The notes: generated from the letters alone by a model not told the origin. Shown: positions 49,746-62,345, numbered from the stretch's first letter. The stretch: DNA of 64,000 nucleotides from Nephrocerus scutellatus (GCA_947095585.1 OX352763.1:62529016-62593015); one strand, 5' to 3'. Numbers and translations: made by a program.

Positions 49746-50630
49746 CTAAGTCATTTGGATTTGATGACAATGATGTGAGTGGTCGAGGTTCAAGATTGCC
49801 TCTATTTCTATTACTACCGTTTCTAATTCTTCATATGTCAATGATGAAGTTGACACATTTCGAAGCAGATGATACTTTACGGATTTTACAGCTGCTTCCC
49901 ATAGTCCACCAAAATGTGGGGCTCTGGGTGGAATGAATTTGAATTCGATTCCCTTATCACTGCATGATTTGATGATCCTTTCTTTTGAGTTGTTCGAAAA
50001 AATGGCTTCTTGCAGCTCAACCAGTTGATTTCTTGCACCAACAAAGTTCGTTGCATTGTCGGAGTATAACGTTTTACACCTTCCCCTAAGACTAATGAAT
50101 CGTTTCAGAGCTCCAATGAAGGCTTCGGTAGTTAGGTCTGACGCGATTTCCATGTGAACGGCTTTTGTGGCAAAACAGCAAAACACTGCAATGTAAGCCT
50201 TATGTGGTCTTTTTCCTCGGATTTTATGATGTACCCAAATGGGACCACAATAATCTACGCCTGATATCAAAAATGGGCGTGATTCTGTCACTTGATCAGC
50301 TGGTAGATTGCCCATGATTTGAGTAAACAATTTTGGTTTTGCCTTTGTACAGCGGACACAGTTCTGCACAATGTTGCGTGCTACTGTTTTTCCACTTAAT
50401 ATCCAAAATTGTTGTCGAGAGATGGCTATTAAAGTTTTCGGGGCGCAGTGTTGGTTTTCTTCATGAATCATTTTTAAAATGAGTTTTGTCAACGGGTGAT
50501 TATATGGTAAAATCATTGGATGCTTGGCATCGAACGGCAATGTTGACGCTTCCAGTCGACCACCCACACGAATGATTTGTTGATCGTCTAGCAGAGGGCA
50601 GAGACTTGCAAGTTGGTTTGATGTACCCAC
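49746..50630 (-). pseudogene. Integrase of BEL/Pao element 2
   Basis: The frame includes a zinc-binding CVRCTKAKPK, GVDYCGPIW, YSDNATNFVG and PHFGGLWEAAVKS, so the D, D and E positions are present in one frame. It shifts at the end (EAILN, near 49790), losing the C-terminal domain. Confidence 0.8.
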
Positions 50631-50668
50631 GTGCTTATGTCTTTGATTTCCTTCTTGAAATCAGAGAT

Positions 50669-52487
50669 TTAAATAGCCTTTATTATGATTGTCAATGATT
50701 TCTCCATTTCCTGCGCGCCTAAAGATTTGTGACTTGGCCTTTCCGCCTTTCCCCTTTTAAGATTTGCACTGAAGCGAAGCACATATCCGACCGTATGTTG
50801 TAGAAATCTAAACGAGTTTCTGTGGTTTATTCCATAAATTAATGCTTCCAATGATGCTGAAGCTGGTACTGCTGCTGCCACGGTTGATTGCCCCTTTCTT
50901 TCGATGTCATTTGGTATGTCAAACGTCTTTACTTCTTTGTTCAGCCAAAATTCATTGGTTCCATGTATAAACAGTGGTCCGAAAAACCATATGGACCAGG
51001 AACTGAATTTTTCCGGATTAATATCACGGGAAATGATGTCGGCAGGATTCAATTTGGATGAAATATGGAAATATGGTGCCATTGAACAGTGTGTGAAAGT
51101 TCTTGAATTCTGCTCACCCGAATTGCCACGAACGTGTGTAGCGATGAAGCTGATGACTTGATCCAGGATAAAACAATTTCCGAGTCAGACCACAGAAATG
51201 TGAGGATGTCTTGGTATTTAAGATCCTGCTTCACTCTTTCTGTTAGTTCGGCTCCCAATAATGCTGCGCATAATTCTAATCGAGGCAGTGTTTGTTTCTT
51301 CAAAGGAGCTATTCTTGATTTCGCGCATTGCAATCTTGAGGTTATAGTTCTGTCCTTGTAACTTGCTCGCACATAAACAGCTGCTCCATATGCCTTTTCT
51401 GAAGCATCAGAAAAGGTATGTAGTTGAATAGAAGTTGGCACCTGTGCGTTGAAAACGTGTCTTTGCACTTTCAAAGTATTCAGTGCTAATACACATTTCA
51501 TAAAACGCGTCCATTCTTGTTGCTCTTGATGTGGCAATTCTTCATCCCAAGTGTATTTTTGCTGCATAAATATCTTTGCTAATACTGTCACTGGGCCAAA
51601 AATTCCCAAAGGATCGAAAATTCTTGCTAGGTCTGAAGATACTACACGCTTAGTGATGGATTGACCTGGTGATGCTTGTGCTCGGCCACACAGTTCATCA
51701 GTTTTTGGTAGCCAAATGATTCCCAATGTTTTTGTGGCCTTGCTTGATGAGTCATCCAAATCTAAATTGATTTCTTGATCCTTTATTGGTATGTCTGCCA
51801 GCAGCTTTGGATGATTAGCGCACCATTTCCTGAGCTTGAATCCAGCCTCATAAAGAATCGTAGTGAGTTGTTTTTGGGTGTGAAGCGCCGTGTCGATGTC
51901 GTTATCACCACTTAAGCAATCGTCTACATAAAAATCGTCATGTAATGTTGATGCTGCTTGTGGGTATTTATGCATGTTTTGTTTCGCCAGATGCTGGAGG
52001 CATTTCGTTGCAAGATATGGAGCTGATATTGTTCCATACGTGACGGTTTTGAGACGATAAAATTGCATGAATTTGGTTGGATCCTTTCGCCACACAATGA
52101 GTTGGTGAGCGGTGTCTTCTTCATGCATGCGGTGCATCTTGCCGATACATCTTTTCAATATCAGCTGTGAAAACAAAACGATGTGTTCTAAAGCGCAGTA
52201 GAATTGAAAAGAGATCGCTTTGAACTGTTGGACCCTTATGCAAAATGTCTTTCAATGCCAATCCACTGGATGTTTTGGCCGATGCGTCAAATACCACTCA
52301 CAATTTAGTAGTACTGCTGTCGGGCTTCACAACGCAATGGTGAGGAATAAAATAATTGATATCTGGAACGTAACCTTTCCATGTGTCCCAGGGCTTCGTA
52401 TTCGTCCATGAATTTGACGTACTCTGAGCGTAAAGTTGTGTCCCTTTGCAAGCGTTTTTCCATTGAAAAGAATCGATTTATAGCCAT
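50669..52487 (-). pseudogene. Reverse transcriptase and RNase H of BEL/Pao element 2
   Basis: The N-terminal piece at 52487-52305 (INRFFSMEKRLQRDTTLRSE) shifts into 52176-51049, which has the RT active site FYVDD near 51916-51935, SSDLARIFDPLGIFGP near 51630, and RNase H with TFSDASEKAYGAAVYVRAS near 51400 and FLWSDSEIVLSWIKSS near 51190. A further piece at 51082-50669 (PADIISRDINPEKFSSWSIW) leads to integrase. The frame is broken at about 52330, 52180, 51070 and 50640. Confidence 0.8.
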
Positions 52488-53934
52488 GTCTCTCGAGATC
52501 TATTGGATTCTCAGAAAAGGGCAGATGTAAAATGAAGCGATCCTCCTTGTCCCGTTTTATGTTGTTCAAAAAATGATTTTCGCACCACTTTTCTGATGGA
52601 GTCATGACCTTTGTTGTCTCGCTAAAATCGTCCAGTCTCCAGAATTTTTCCAAGATTTCTGAGGTTCTTTCGTCTTCTTGAGTAGAAATAGCACATGTTG
52701 CAGTAACCGATGTGGCAGTTTCTGTTTTGCCAATAACAATCCATCCAAGAACTGTATTTTGTAGTAGAGGTAAGGTCTTTCCTATGTTCAGCTGTTCTGG
52801 GCGGAGTAAGTTGTGGTAAAACTCTGCTCCTATTAAAAGATAAATTTTTCCAGATTTGAAAAATTCGAGATCGGCCAGTGTAATGTTATTTGGTGTGTCC
52901 CAATTAGTGACATCTAAATCTCGCGATGGTTGCGCTGAGATTATTTGCGGCAGAACGAAAGCTTCGATTCTTGTTGAGAAACTTCCTGCTGATAACTTCA
53001 ACTTAAGGTTAACTGGGGATTTCGAACTTCCAGTACGTAGCCCGATTCCTTCAATCGATAAGTGGGATCGTGTCGTGGCCAATGATAATTTGTTGATTAA
53101 TCTCTCTGTCACCAAATTGACTTGTGAACCAGAGTCGAGTACCGCACGTGCTTCGCAGGCTTGCCCATTATTCGCCACTATTATCACCTTAGCGGTTGCT
53201 AACAGAACGTATTTCTGACTTCCCTTTGCATGGTTTATTGTTGCCACAGTTGCAGGTGAATCTTCCTTCCTCTGCGCATTTGATGATACTTCAGTGCTTT
53301 GATGCTCCAGATGAAGTAATGAGTTGTGTTTTTTTGTGCACTTGGTGCAGTGTCGCCAAGCACATTGAGTTGCTATGTGTCCCGTATTTAAACAATTCAT
53401 GCAAAGTTTATGCTTCTGGACGAAACTTATTCTTTCATTCACCTTTAGTTTAAGAAACTGGTCACATGAGAATAACGGGTGAACTTTCTTTCCGCATGAC
53501 AAACAGAGGCTGTTGGGTTCATGTATTGATGCTGAGTTGCAAACCTTTGTTGATGGTTGGGGAATAGTTGCCCTTTCTCGGTGTCCGATTGTTTCCATTG
53601 TTTGGAACTGCAATTCCAAAAACGATAAAAATTCTGTAACTGTCGGTAGCTCCTTCGGTTTTGATAGTGACTGCTCATACCGAATATTGGTGGGTCGATC
53701 CATTTTTTTGATAAGGAAGTGAATCAACAGCGGATCCCATGAACTTGTTTCGATGCTTAAATTGTTTAATGCAAGTAAGCACTCCTTCGTAGTGTCATGC
53801 AGATGTTTGACCGCTGCTACAGATGATGTTCCTGCTGGCTGGTCCACAAGTTTTTTGATTAGTGTTGATGCCAATATTCTTGTGTTATTATACCGCTCCT
53901 CTAAAAGCTTCTAGGCTGCTACATAATTTTCTTC
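52327..53934 (-). pseudogene. Gag C-terminal part and protease of BEL/Pao element 2
   Basis: ILASTLIKKLVDQPAG (53880) continues gag. Zinc-knuckle-like motifs (CLSCGKKVHPLFSC, CMNCLNTGHIATQC, CTKCTKKHN) lie at 53515-53310, and the protease shows VLDSGSQVNLVTERL near 53140. Just upstream, the codon after ENYVAA (near 53911) is TAG where tryptophan would be expected. Confidence 0.8.
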
Positions 53935-54848
53935 TGTGGTTGAAAAATGACTGACGGACTTGCTGCTTCGCCAACCAATTGTGTCTTGAGGTGCCACATT
54001 TTCTCCACATTTGAGAGTGGCTGTTTGTGAACCAACTCTGAGAAAATGTCGTGGAATTGATTCCATTTTAGATAATCCCCATCGAATATTGGGATTTTTA
54101 CCGTTGGGATTGGTAAAGACTTTCGTGTTGATTGATGATGTTGATTAGATGGGAACGCTGGTTCAATACGCATTAGAGTGATATCGGTGATTTTCTGATG
54201 CACTCTTTGCTCCAGATCTTCAAATATTTTCATATCGTAACCTAATGACGATGGGTTGGATGATTGCTCCCAAATGTTATCATCGACTGCAGTTATGTCT
54301 TGCCAAAGTTCATTAATGAAATTCACCTTCAGGTCGTAATATTGTCCGGATTGTTGCTCCAAGACCAAAATATTTGAAAGTCTGGCATCCAATATTGCCA
54401 TCTTTCGATGTGCCTTTCGAATTAAGCCATCGATTTTTGAAATAGAAGCTTCTTCAATATGTTTGGCTTTGGTTTTGTTACCGTCTTCTTTGACGCTGTG
54501 ATCGATGCTGTCGTCGACGCTATCATCGACGGCACTTGCTTCCAAAGTTTTGATTTCTTGTTGAAACCGTTTCGTATAGTTGTTGCATAATGTTTTCGTT
54601 TGGATAAAGTAGTCTTCTATAAAGTACGCGTGATGGCGGTTTTCCAGTTTACGGACCTCTGTGTCATTTGCCTCGAATTTAGCAATGATGGATTTTAGCT
54701 GGCTGAGTCGCAGCTTGTAATATTTTATAGTTTTCCGCCCGTCGGAATCCTTCTTGAAGTTTCGAATTATTCTCTCAATCTCTTCACCAAGTTGAGACTG
54801 CTGGTTGAATAAATCGTCCATGATGTAGATTGATGCGAGGGTGTCCAA
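53919..54848 (-). pseudogene. gag: Gag N-terminal part of BEL/Pao element 2
   Basis: MDTLASIYIMDDLFNQQSQL at 54848 opens a charged, helical N-terminal region, followed by VKIPIFDGDYLKWNQFHDIF (near 54100), the gag module, and KMWHLKTQLVGEAA. The frame shifts near 53970. Confidence 0.8.
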
Positions 54849-54899
54849 CGAAGAATATGTCCAATGAGGCTCCTTGCAGAAGCGCGAACCGTGATATCC

Positions 54900-54922
54900 A
54901 GATCACGTCGGGGTCACCAAAA
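54900..54922 (-). other. Primer-binding site, BEL/Pao element 2
   Basis: Minus-strand TTTTGGTGACCCCGACGTGA follows the LTR end TAAGCTACA; compare 29202-29224. Confidence 0.75.
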
Positions 54923-55541
54923 TGTAGCTTACTACAGGTCTTGATTAGGTACAAACCAAATCATTGTAGCTTGATACAGAGTGTAGCTTACTATTGGTCT
55001 TGATTAGGTACAAACCAAATCAATGATACCAAATTGTAGATTCTGATGAAGTACAGACAAATCAGATAGCAGTGTAAGTACAGGTACTGTAACCAGGACT
55101 TACCAAAAATGAAATCAATACACACGAGGTTGAGTTTGATCTGATTTATTGATTATTAATTTGGTGCTTTTATATATAATTATTGCTTATAAGACAAAAT
55201 TAATACTATACAATTATATTTTAACAAATAAAAAAATGTGTGTACCTAAGCATACGTGCACATGTTACATGAGTAATTATTTCTAAATAAAGGTGCAAAA
55301 TAATAAAAATACTTAAAAATAGTTGATTCGGCAATAACTGCAGTGCTTGCTGTTGTGCTGTATTACTATCCACTGACGATGCAGCAGCAGACGATTCAAT
55401 CGGTGTTTTCCGTTGTAGACGCAAAGTCAGTGATGTAATGCTATGCCAATGTTGTCGTTGGCCTTGATGTAGTTCGTTGCCTTGATGCAGTTCGTTGCCT
55501 TCATATTATCAGTTGCACCTGATTTTATGTTGATCTAAACA
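54923..55541 (-). repeat. 5' LTR of BEL/Pao element 2
   Basis: Plus strand TGTAGCTTACTACAGGTCTT to TTGATCTAAACA. It has diverged slightly more from its partner than the LTRs of element 1 from each other, with several point changes and small indels (for example near 55070 and 55265). Confidence 0.85.
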
Positions 55542-56880
55542 AACACATATCCGGATCGTGTATCGATGTCATTTGAATAGTCCGGGTCTGAATATCCAAC
55601 AAGTTGTTCAGGATTGATTGAAGGTTTGTATTCACTTCCTTGATTATTGTGCCAATTAAATAGTTAATTATTCTTTTTACTGCGTTCCAATGTGCATTCG
55701 TGTGATTTGAGGGGAATCTGCTGACAACTCCCACTGCAAAGGAGATGTCAGGTCGACTGACTATTGCATCAAATATTAGACAACCGACGGCTTCTCGATA
55801 CGGAAACTATTTTTCTTTACATTCTTGACTGTTATCTGTTGATCAGCCGGAATGCTTATAGGTTAAATCGTTTTATAATTTGATTTATATAGTTTGTTTG
55901 ATGAATAAAAATGGAACGTTTTTCACGATTTCGTTCTATTTGTAGTCCAACAAAATTATCCGGTTCGTTTATTTTAACCTCGAAGGTCGCTTGAAGATGA
56001 TGAAGTACTATTTTCAGTGCCTCTTTGGTTTCAGCCATGACTAATCCATCATCAACATAGAGTATTAATAATACTTTCACATTATTGAATTGTCCTCGAT
56101 AGACACAATTATCAGCTTTACTTTGTACGAACCCGTACTTGCTCAAAAAAATATGAAATGTTGTATTCCAACAGTGCGAAGCTTGTTTTAAACCGTATAG
56201 TGATTTTTTTAAATTTACATACATGTTTGAACTGATGTTCGTCCCGTCTGGTGGGAACAAATAAATGTCTTCTTGCAACTTGCCGTACAGGAACGCTGTT
56301 TTTATGTCGAACTGCATAATCTCAAAATTGTTTCGTGCTGCAACGGAGAGAAGAATCCTAATTGAGTCAAAACATGTTGTCGGTGCAAACGTTTCATTGT
56401 AGTCGATGCCCTGTTTTTGTGAATACCCTTTTGCACAAAGTCTTGATTTGTAACGAACAACATCTCCATTCGGATTTCTTTTAATTTTGAAAACCAATTT
56501 TGATCCAATAGAGCTTCCACTGGATGGTAACTTAACAACCTCCCATGTGTTGCTCTTTTCGAGTGCATCTTATTCTTCCTGTATTGACTTCGTACAATTT
56601 TTCGCTTCTTTACATGATATCGCTTCCTCATACGTCTCAGGAATGTCAGCTTCAGCCTCGTAGTCGTATCGTGCAGGCATTCTGATTTTGTCGCGATTGC
56701 GTTAGTTGTAGTCAGCATTGACTTGACTATTTATTGACTGCTGTGTTGTTGCTTCTTGTTTCTCTAAATCGTCTTCTATGTCTTGAATTTCTTCAGTTCT
56801 GTTATTTTCAGATTCATGAATTTTTGTTTGGTTTTCGTGTTGATTTGACTGAGTACAACCATCATTAGTGTTGTCTTCTA
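55542..56880 (-). pseudogene. Copia reverse transcriptase and RNase H
   Basis: A linker at 56900-56500 precedes the RT frame at 56497-55856, which has FKIKRNPNGDVVRYKSRLCA, the FDIKTAFLYGKL block and the active site LYVDDGLVMAE near 56060. After a shift near 55850, the RNase H start (MGVVSRFPSNHTNAHWNAVK, 55734) reaches the BEL/Pao insertion point. The remaining RNase H is on the other side at 47488-47547. Confidence 0.8.
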
Positions 56881-57830
56881 CAGGGTTTTTCAATAAGAGC
56901 ACTTCAACTTTTTTTTGGAATAAAACACAAACTGTTCGACTTTTGAACTACCTTTTTTTTATTAACGAATTTGAACATATACATATGATACATTTAAGTA
57001 TGAAACTCGATTTCTTTTGCATGACCACCGCGTGCACGTTTTACGAAGTCCAATCTTTGAACCCAATTTTCGACCACTCTTTCGCATAAATCGGCCGAAA
57101 TTCCAGCAATTTCACGTTCAATATTGGCTCTGAGCTCTTGCAACGTCGCCGGCTTATTGGCATAGACCAATGACTTCACATAACCCTAAAGAAAATAATC
57201 TAGAGGTGTCAAATCACACGAGCGCGGCGGCCACTGGACGGGCCCATTTCGCGAAATAACACACTCATCGAACTTAGTCTTCAATAACGCGATTGTATCG
57301 TGTGCTGTGTGGCATGTGGCCCCGTCCTGCTGAAACCACATGTCGTCCAAGTCCATTCCATTCAATTGCGGCCAAAAAAAATCGTTTATCATATCGCGGT
57401 ACCGATTTCCATTAACAGTAACGTGGCGATCGTTATCGTCGATGAAAAAATATGGCCCAATGACGCCGCCGGCATGTAATCCGCACCAAACAGTGACTTT
57501 TTCGGGATGCAACGGTGCCTCATGAATCACGTGTGGGTTGCTTTCTGCCCAGTAACGCATATTTTGCTTGTTGACAAATCCTTCTAGCCAAAAGTGAGCC
57601 TCATCGCTGAAGATGATTGAAGATGGCCGTAATGCTCTTAAAGTAGCGGCAACAGAACGATTATTTTGATAAAAAATTTGCACGATTTGCAATCATTGTT
57701 CACATGTGAAGCGTTCCATGATAAAATGTATACTAATGAAGTTTCCAAATGACAAAAGAACAATAAAAAATATGGCGTCGTTTGCCGTCGCTATCGGAGA
57801 AAAGTTGAAGCGCACCTGTTGAAACACCTG
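56881..57830 (-). mobile_element. DD41D rosa-like mariner, internally deleted
   Basis: The terminal repeats are CAGGGTTTTTCAATAAGAGC at 56881 and, in reverse complement, CAGGTGTTTCAACAGGTGCG at 57830, both followed by CTTCAACTTTT. The frame starts MERFTCEQ near 57719, then VQIFYQNNRSVAATLRALRP jumps to SSIIFSDEAHF; roughly 100 residues between the DNA-binding domain and the first catalytic block are missing. The second block (FQQDGATCHTAH) and third (RSCDLTPLDYFL) are 41 residues apart. A stop at 57184-57186 and one in the N terminus break the frame. Non-autonomous. Confidence 0.85.
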
Positions 57831-58737
57831 ATATTATATGCATTTTAACCGTATTTCTCTTTGGAGAACGAACAGCTGCATTTTCGTTGAAAATACTAAT
57901 GTCTCGTTCCGCTCTCCCATTCTGTTTGGGTGTATAGGGAGCTGTTGTTTCAAAAGATATTCCATTTTTCGAGAGATACTCCTTGAAAATGTTGTTACAG
58001 TATTCGGTTCCGTTATCGTCGTGTAAGACTTTTGGTGGCGACCCGAACTTGTTACGTGAGTGATTGACAAAATCTTTAAAAGAGTCGAAAGCATCTGATT
58101 TATGTTTAATGAAGTAAACGATACGATAACCGGAACTGTCATCTTTGAAGAGAATGAAATATCTCATTCCACTGACTGATGGTTGAGACATGGGACCACA
58201 TACGTCACTGTGTATAAACTCGCCTGGTTTGGTTTTTCTGTTTACTACTGTTTTAAATGGTAACTTGTGACCTTTTCGATATATACATGCTTCACAGAAA
58301 AATTTGTTGATTTTATCGATACTGACATTCTTAATGTCTCCCTTGGTTACCATTTCTTTTAACGCTTGCTTGTTAATATGTCCTAGTCTCTCGTGCCATA
58401 GTTTTATGTCCACACTGGTCGTTGCGTTTGCTTCTAAGACAGTGATTGTTCGAAATAACAATCGGTATGTATTGTTTGATTCTCGAATCGCATAGGCTAC
58501 TATATTGTTGTTTTCGTAAACTTCAAAATGGTTGTCTTCTTTGATAATCTTCATGCCTTTCGCCGTTTTAACACCTTCAGAAAATACATTTTTCTTGAGA
58601 TCCGGTACGTATAACACATTTGTTATTGTTGATTCGTGCCACTTTTCTCCAATAAGTTTTTGAATTTTTACGGCACCTTTTCCTTTGACAACTAGACCTT
58701 GATTATTTCCAAGTTTTACTGAAGCATGATCGTCCAT
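57733..58737 (-). pseudogene. Copia integrase
   Basis: The frame starts at 58737 within protease-integrase linker sequence (MDDHASVKLGNNQGLVVKGK). The zinc-binding part is KLWHERLGHINKQALKEMVT to CEACIYRKG, and the catalytic core has IHSDVCGPM, HDDNGTEYCNN and KQNGRAERD. It loses the family pattern after RAERD, and the mariner tail follows, so the C-terminal domain is missing. Confidence 0.8.
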
Positions 58738-59661
58738 TGTTTCAAAAAAAAAGAATAATATTCACGTTTATGTGTCATATGCGCGGATGCGCCGCTATCC
58801 ATTATCCAATAATCGTCGTCAATAGTGGATGTTAATAACAAGCTGTTTTCAACAATCGAAAATGCTGTGTTGTTTGATTGTGAATGATTATTGTCTTTTG
58901 AATCGGCATGTTTCTTTTCTCCTCGATTTTTCTTTGGAGCCCGATATTGACTAGCAAAATGCCCCTTCTTTTGACAATTATAGCATGTTACTCGAGGTCG
59001 ATTACTTTTTCTTTCGATTTAATTCCGTTGAATTGATGAACTGCTGAATCCTGCCTTGGTTACTAGCAATGCCGAGTCTGATTCTTCATATGACATTAGA
59101 CTGGCTTCTTCGTCCAAAAGACGTGCTCTAAGATTAGCAATCGTTTGCTTTGCTTCACCCATCGATATCCAGGCTTGTCTTAGATTTCTGTATTTTTGAG
59201 GCAAGCTTCCGAGTATTTTTGTGATAATCACTGACTTCTTCTCCTGTTTCTTTAATATGTTGTGCCAAATTTTCTACCTTTGCGATGTGCTGGGAAATGG
59301 TGTCACTTAAGATCATTTTATATTGATGGAATCGCTCATGCACTATCATTTTATTCATTTCTGACTTTTGCTCGTAAATGGAATCTAACTTGATGATTAT
59401 CTCACTTGACGACTTGCAATTTTCCACCAACGCAATTTTATCAGGAGCCATTGCGGAGGTTAAGGTGAACATGACGTTCGCGTCATCCTTAATCCATTTT
59501 TTGTGTTCCTAAAGTTTTGTTTTATCTGGCTTTACTTCGTCACAATTTGCAATGCCTTGTAGACCTTTTGCTTGCAATGCACACATAATTTGGAGCTTCC
59601 ATTGTCGATAATTTTTACCGTCAAACATGTTGATATTCATAACATCTATTTTATCCGCCAT
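58738..59661 (-). pseudogene. Copia gag and protease
   Basis: The gag starts MADKIDVMNINMFDGKNYRQ at 59661, with MMCALQAKGLQGIANCDEV and, after a stop near 59510, FTLTSAMAPDKIALVENCKS. The zinc knuckle CYNCQKKGHFASQY (about 58987-58946) has tyrosine in place of the last cysteine. The protease YWIMDSGASAHMT lies near 58800. Several shifts and stops (59510, 59230, 59019). Confidence 0.75.
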
Positions 59662-59836
59662 TTTTGCTGCTAGGTACAACGCTAATCGTAATGCGTTTGT
59701 TCAATATAAAAAAAAACCATAATCTTTTGAGATTTTAAATGTGATTTCACAAGAAATTGATAAAAATTACACAACAATTTAAAATACGTCTGACTCGTAT
59801 ATTGAATAATAACAGAAGAGTAGGTTTGTTTATTGT
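59662..59836. other. Spacer between copia gag and Harbinger element 2
   Basis: It should hold the copia leader or LTR end, but I could not identify a primer site or LTR border. Confidence 0.35.
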
Positions 59837-59989
59837 CTTGAGCCAGCCAAAACAAGCTAAACAGCAGGTTTCAAATTCCAAAAAAGGAATTCGACAGTGC
59901 AATTGTTTTTGTAATTCCCAATTCGAATTCAAATAAAATAGAACTAATATACAATTAAGACTTGCTCAATTTGTGATCTAGAGGCTCAT

Positions 59990-60125
59990 GTCCATTGTGA
60001 CTTTCCATTGCAGTTTTAGTCACATCCTCCCTGTACTCCGAATCATTAAAACATAAAATCAAGAAAATAACAAATATAATACTTACCATTTTGAATCCGG
60101 TTATACGTTCCTGGCGAACAATTTA
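59990..60125 (-). pseudogene. Copied exon-intron fragment of the Myb/SANT-like gene
   Basis: Matches 43650-43790 with a few changes: exon 2 start (ttagtcacatcctccctgta), the intron (slightly shorter here), the donor acttaccattttgaatcc and the end of exon 1. Because the intron is kept, the copy was made from DNA. Confidence 0.8.
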
Positions 60126-60517
60126 ATTTGGCCCCTGATGGATCTTAAATCTTTAAATAAAAATTATAAAAATTCATAATAAATTACAAATTTACCTTCG
60201 TTGGGAAAATTAATCATATACTATATTAGGCGTATTCGATTAGTGTGAATTAACTGAACTAGTAGCTGTATCTGAAGTAACAGAAGTGAAGAGATTGTTC
60301 GATTGACAACTCTTCAATTCAGCAAAAAATTGGGCAAAATTGGGCTACTGAAGTAAGTGAAGAGGTGTTCTGCTCGAGTAGTTTCTTCTGATGAGTTATT
60401 TGTTTTTCTTTTCGTTTGTTTTTATTTTCGTGTTGTGTTTCGTCCGGCTTTTTTTGGTTGTGAATTTGCGAACTCAAAAAATATATATTAATAATAAATC
60501 TATAAATTTTTTCTAAC

Positions 60518-61312
60518 ATGGATAATAATAATAATAAGTTTGATGATTATGATAATTTAATTGAGTACGTCGGAGGAGAAACCGATTTATGAAACACAGA
60601 TGTCCCAGGTAAATTTGCTTTTATTTATCTTATATATATTTAGATATGAAATGCATATTCGATTATTCCGGATCATAGGCAGATAATTTTTACAGCAAAA
60701 TCTTCCACTTGGACTAAAAATGAAACTTTACAGCTCATTGCGACATACGATGAATTTAAGGAAACTTTCAATAATGTCAAACAGCGGAAGCATACCTGGG
60801 CCATGATATCTACTCAATTACAGGCGCTTAAAGTGATGGTGATTAAAAATGCATATTAATTTTTAAGTATAAAATAACATACATAATTATAAATTTTGGT
60901 ATTTTTAGAAATCAACTACGGAGTGCTCAAATAAATGGAACAATTTGCAACGCACGTACAAATCGGTAAAAGATAATAAACATAAATCGGGACGTGGGCC
61001 AATTCGTTTTGAATTTTTAAACGCAATGGATGAAATATTAGGGCAAAAGGACAGTAACGCTGAAAGTGGGAAAAGTGTGTCCATTGGTTTCTCTACACCT
61101 TCAGTCGAAACGATTCCTGATTTAAATTTAGCGGAAAATTCGGAACCCACCCCTAAAAAAACCACAAAAAGAAAGCGACTAAGTGCGAAAGAACAATATT
61201 ATAAATTGAAAATCTAACGTCTGGAAAAGAAGGAGAAGAGGGAGGAGGAAATTATTAGTATTGAAAAACAAAAGGTTGAAATTATGAAGGAGTTGGTTAA
61301 TAAAATATAATT
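60518..61312 (+). pseudogene. Harbinger Myb/SANT-like protein gene, split
   Basis: Exon 1 starts with the ATG at 60518 (MDNNNNNKFDDYDNLIEYVG) and reaches a donor ggtaaatttg near 60608, after a stop that makes this reading doubtful. Exon 2 (60690-60835) has KSSTWTKNETLQLIATYDEF and KHTWAMISTQLQAL, and exon 3 (from 60909 after tttttag) has STTECSNKWNNLQRTYKSVK: together a Myb/SANT trihelix. A basic KKTTKRKRLSAKEQYYKLK and, after a TAA near 61215, a lysine/glutamate coiled-coil-like tail end at about 61310. In Harbinger elements this protein works with the transposase in DNA binding and nuclear import. Probably inactive here. Confidence 0.65.
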
Positions 61313-61444
61313 TTAAGTATTAACTAGTTTTAAGGTGGTTTCTAGTTTTTTAATTTTTTTTGAAATATATTTGAAATCAAGTTTTATTTTTTTTTATTGT
61401 ATTTTATGAAAAATTTTATGTATTTGGATCAATAAACATTCATT

Positions 61445-62345
61445 TTAAATAGTATTAATCGAGTTAATTACAGTTTGGGAAAAGTTGAAAAAAAGCTTGC
61501 ACCCTTCTCTTTCTAAGGTGCTTTCAATTTCGTCGTGTGTCGCCATACATATATTATAGAGGACAATTGCGCTCACTGTGGCCTTTATTATAAATGATCG
61601 GCTTACATTCTGGAATTCTCGTAATCTGCGAAACCTTCCTTTAGCATGCCAAACGCGTTTTCCACTTTTACTCTTAGTGATGAATGGATATAATAAAACC
61701 GAAATTGTTCTGATGTTAAAGCGCAATTGTCTTTGAAAGGCGGTACTAGCCAATCCTGGCCCCCCCCTAAACGTTCCGTAAGCCTCCTTTATTAAAAAAA
61801 AAATGTGCTCATTGACATTAGCTTGCTCTTCTGTTACCCATTTAATAAATTTCGGCGAATGAGTATATAATAAATCGATAATATTATTTATAATTGCTTG
61901 AGCTGTACTATCGGACACGTTAAATAAATTTGCAACCTGCCTAAAACTATCCTGATTAGACAAATAATAAATAGTCATTAGGACTTTTTTTAAGCGGGCA
62001 TCGCCTGTCTTCCTCTAGTGTGTTGAACCCTTTGAATTAATATTGGCAGCAAAAACTCTATTTACAAAATAAAAACATAAAAAGTTACGTTTCTATGGAA
62101 TGCCTTAACAAACAAGTCTTACCCATTAGATTATTAAACGAAGATTTTTCTTAACGAAAATTTAAATTCGTCATCAGTATATGCCTGTACGGTTTTTTTC
62201 ATAATAATCTATCACCCTGTGAAGTGGTGTAATTTCTTCTTCACTACCACTAGAGCTGGACGATGAAGCTCCCGTAAGTTTCCAATAACTGGTATCTTGT
62301 AGAACCTGAATGTCCTGAATTAGACAAATTCTATTATAAGCCGTA
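61445..62345 (-). pseudogene. PIF/Harbinger transposase relic, internally deleted
   Basis: The frame 61978-61445 begins MTIYYLSNQDSFRQVANLFN, VSDSTAQAIINNIIDLLYTH, the helix-turn-helix part, followed by FIKWVTEEQ. It then jumps to KEAYGTFRGGPGLASTAFQR and FNIRTISVLLYPFITKSKSG; the GCIDG and central catalytic region is absent. FRRLREFQNVSRSFIIKATV and AIVLYNICMATHDE match the C-terminal part. An N-terminal piece with serine- and glutamate-rich sequence lies near 62260-62180 in another frame. Confidence 0.7.

Larger units (their letters stand above)
47548..55541 (-). mobile_element. BEL/Pao element 2 with envelope remnants
   Basis: An 8-kb minus-strand element. The LTRs are 47548-48154 and 54923-55541; the left one lacks its last six bases (TGTAGC on the plus strand). 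It has the same gene order as element 1 but many shifts and stops in every gene. It retains the RNase H block SDASEKAYGAAVY that element 1 has lost. It is inserted in copia RNase H: copia sequence flanks both sides. Confidence 0.9.
55542..59661 (-). mobile_element. Copia element, split by a DD41D mariner
   Basis: Reading right to left: gag start at 59661, protease, integrase, then a mariner insertion (56881-57830), then reverse transcriptase and RNase H, cut at 55542 by BEL/Pao element 2. Protease-integrase-RT-RNase H order identifies Ty1/copia. LTRs were not found. Confidence 0.85.
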
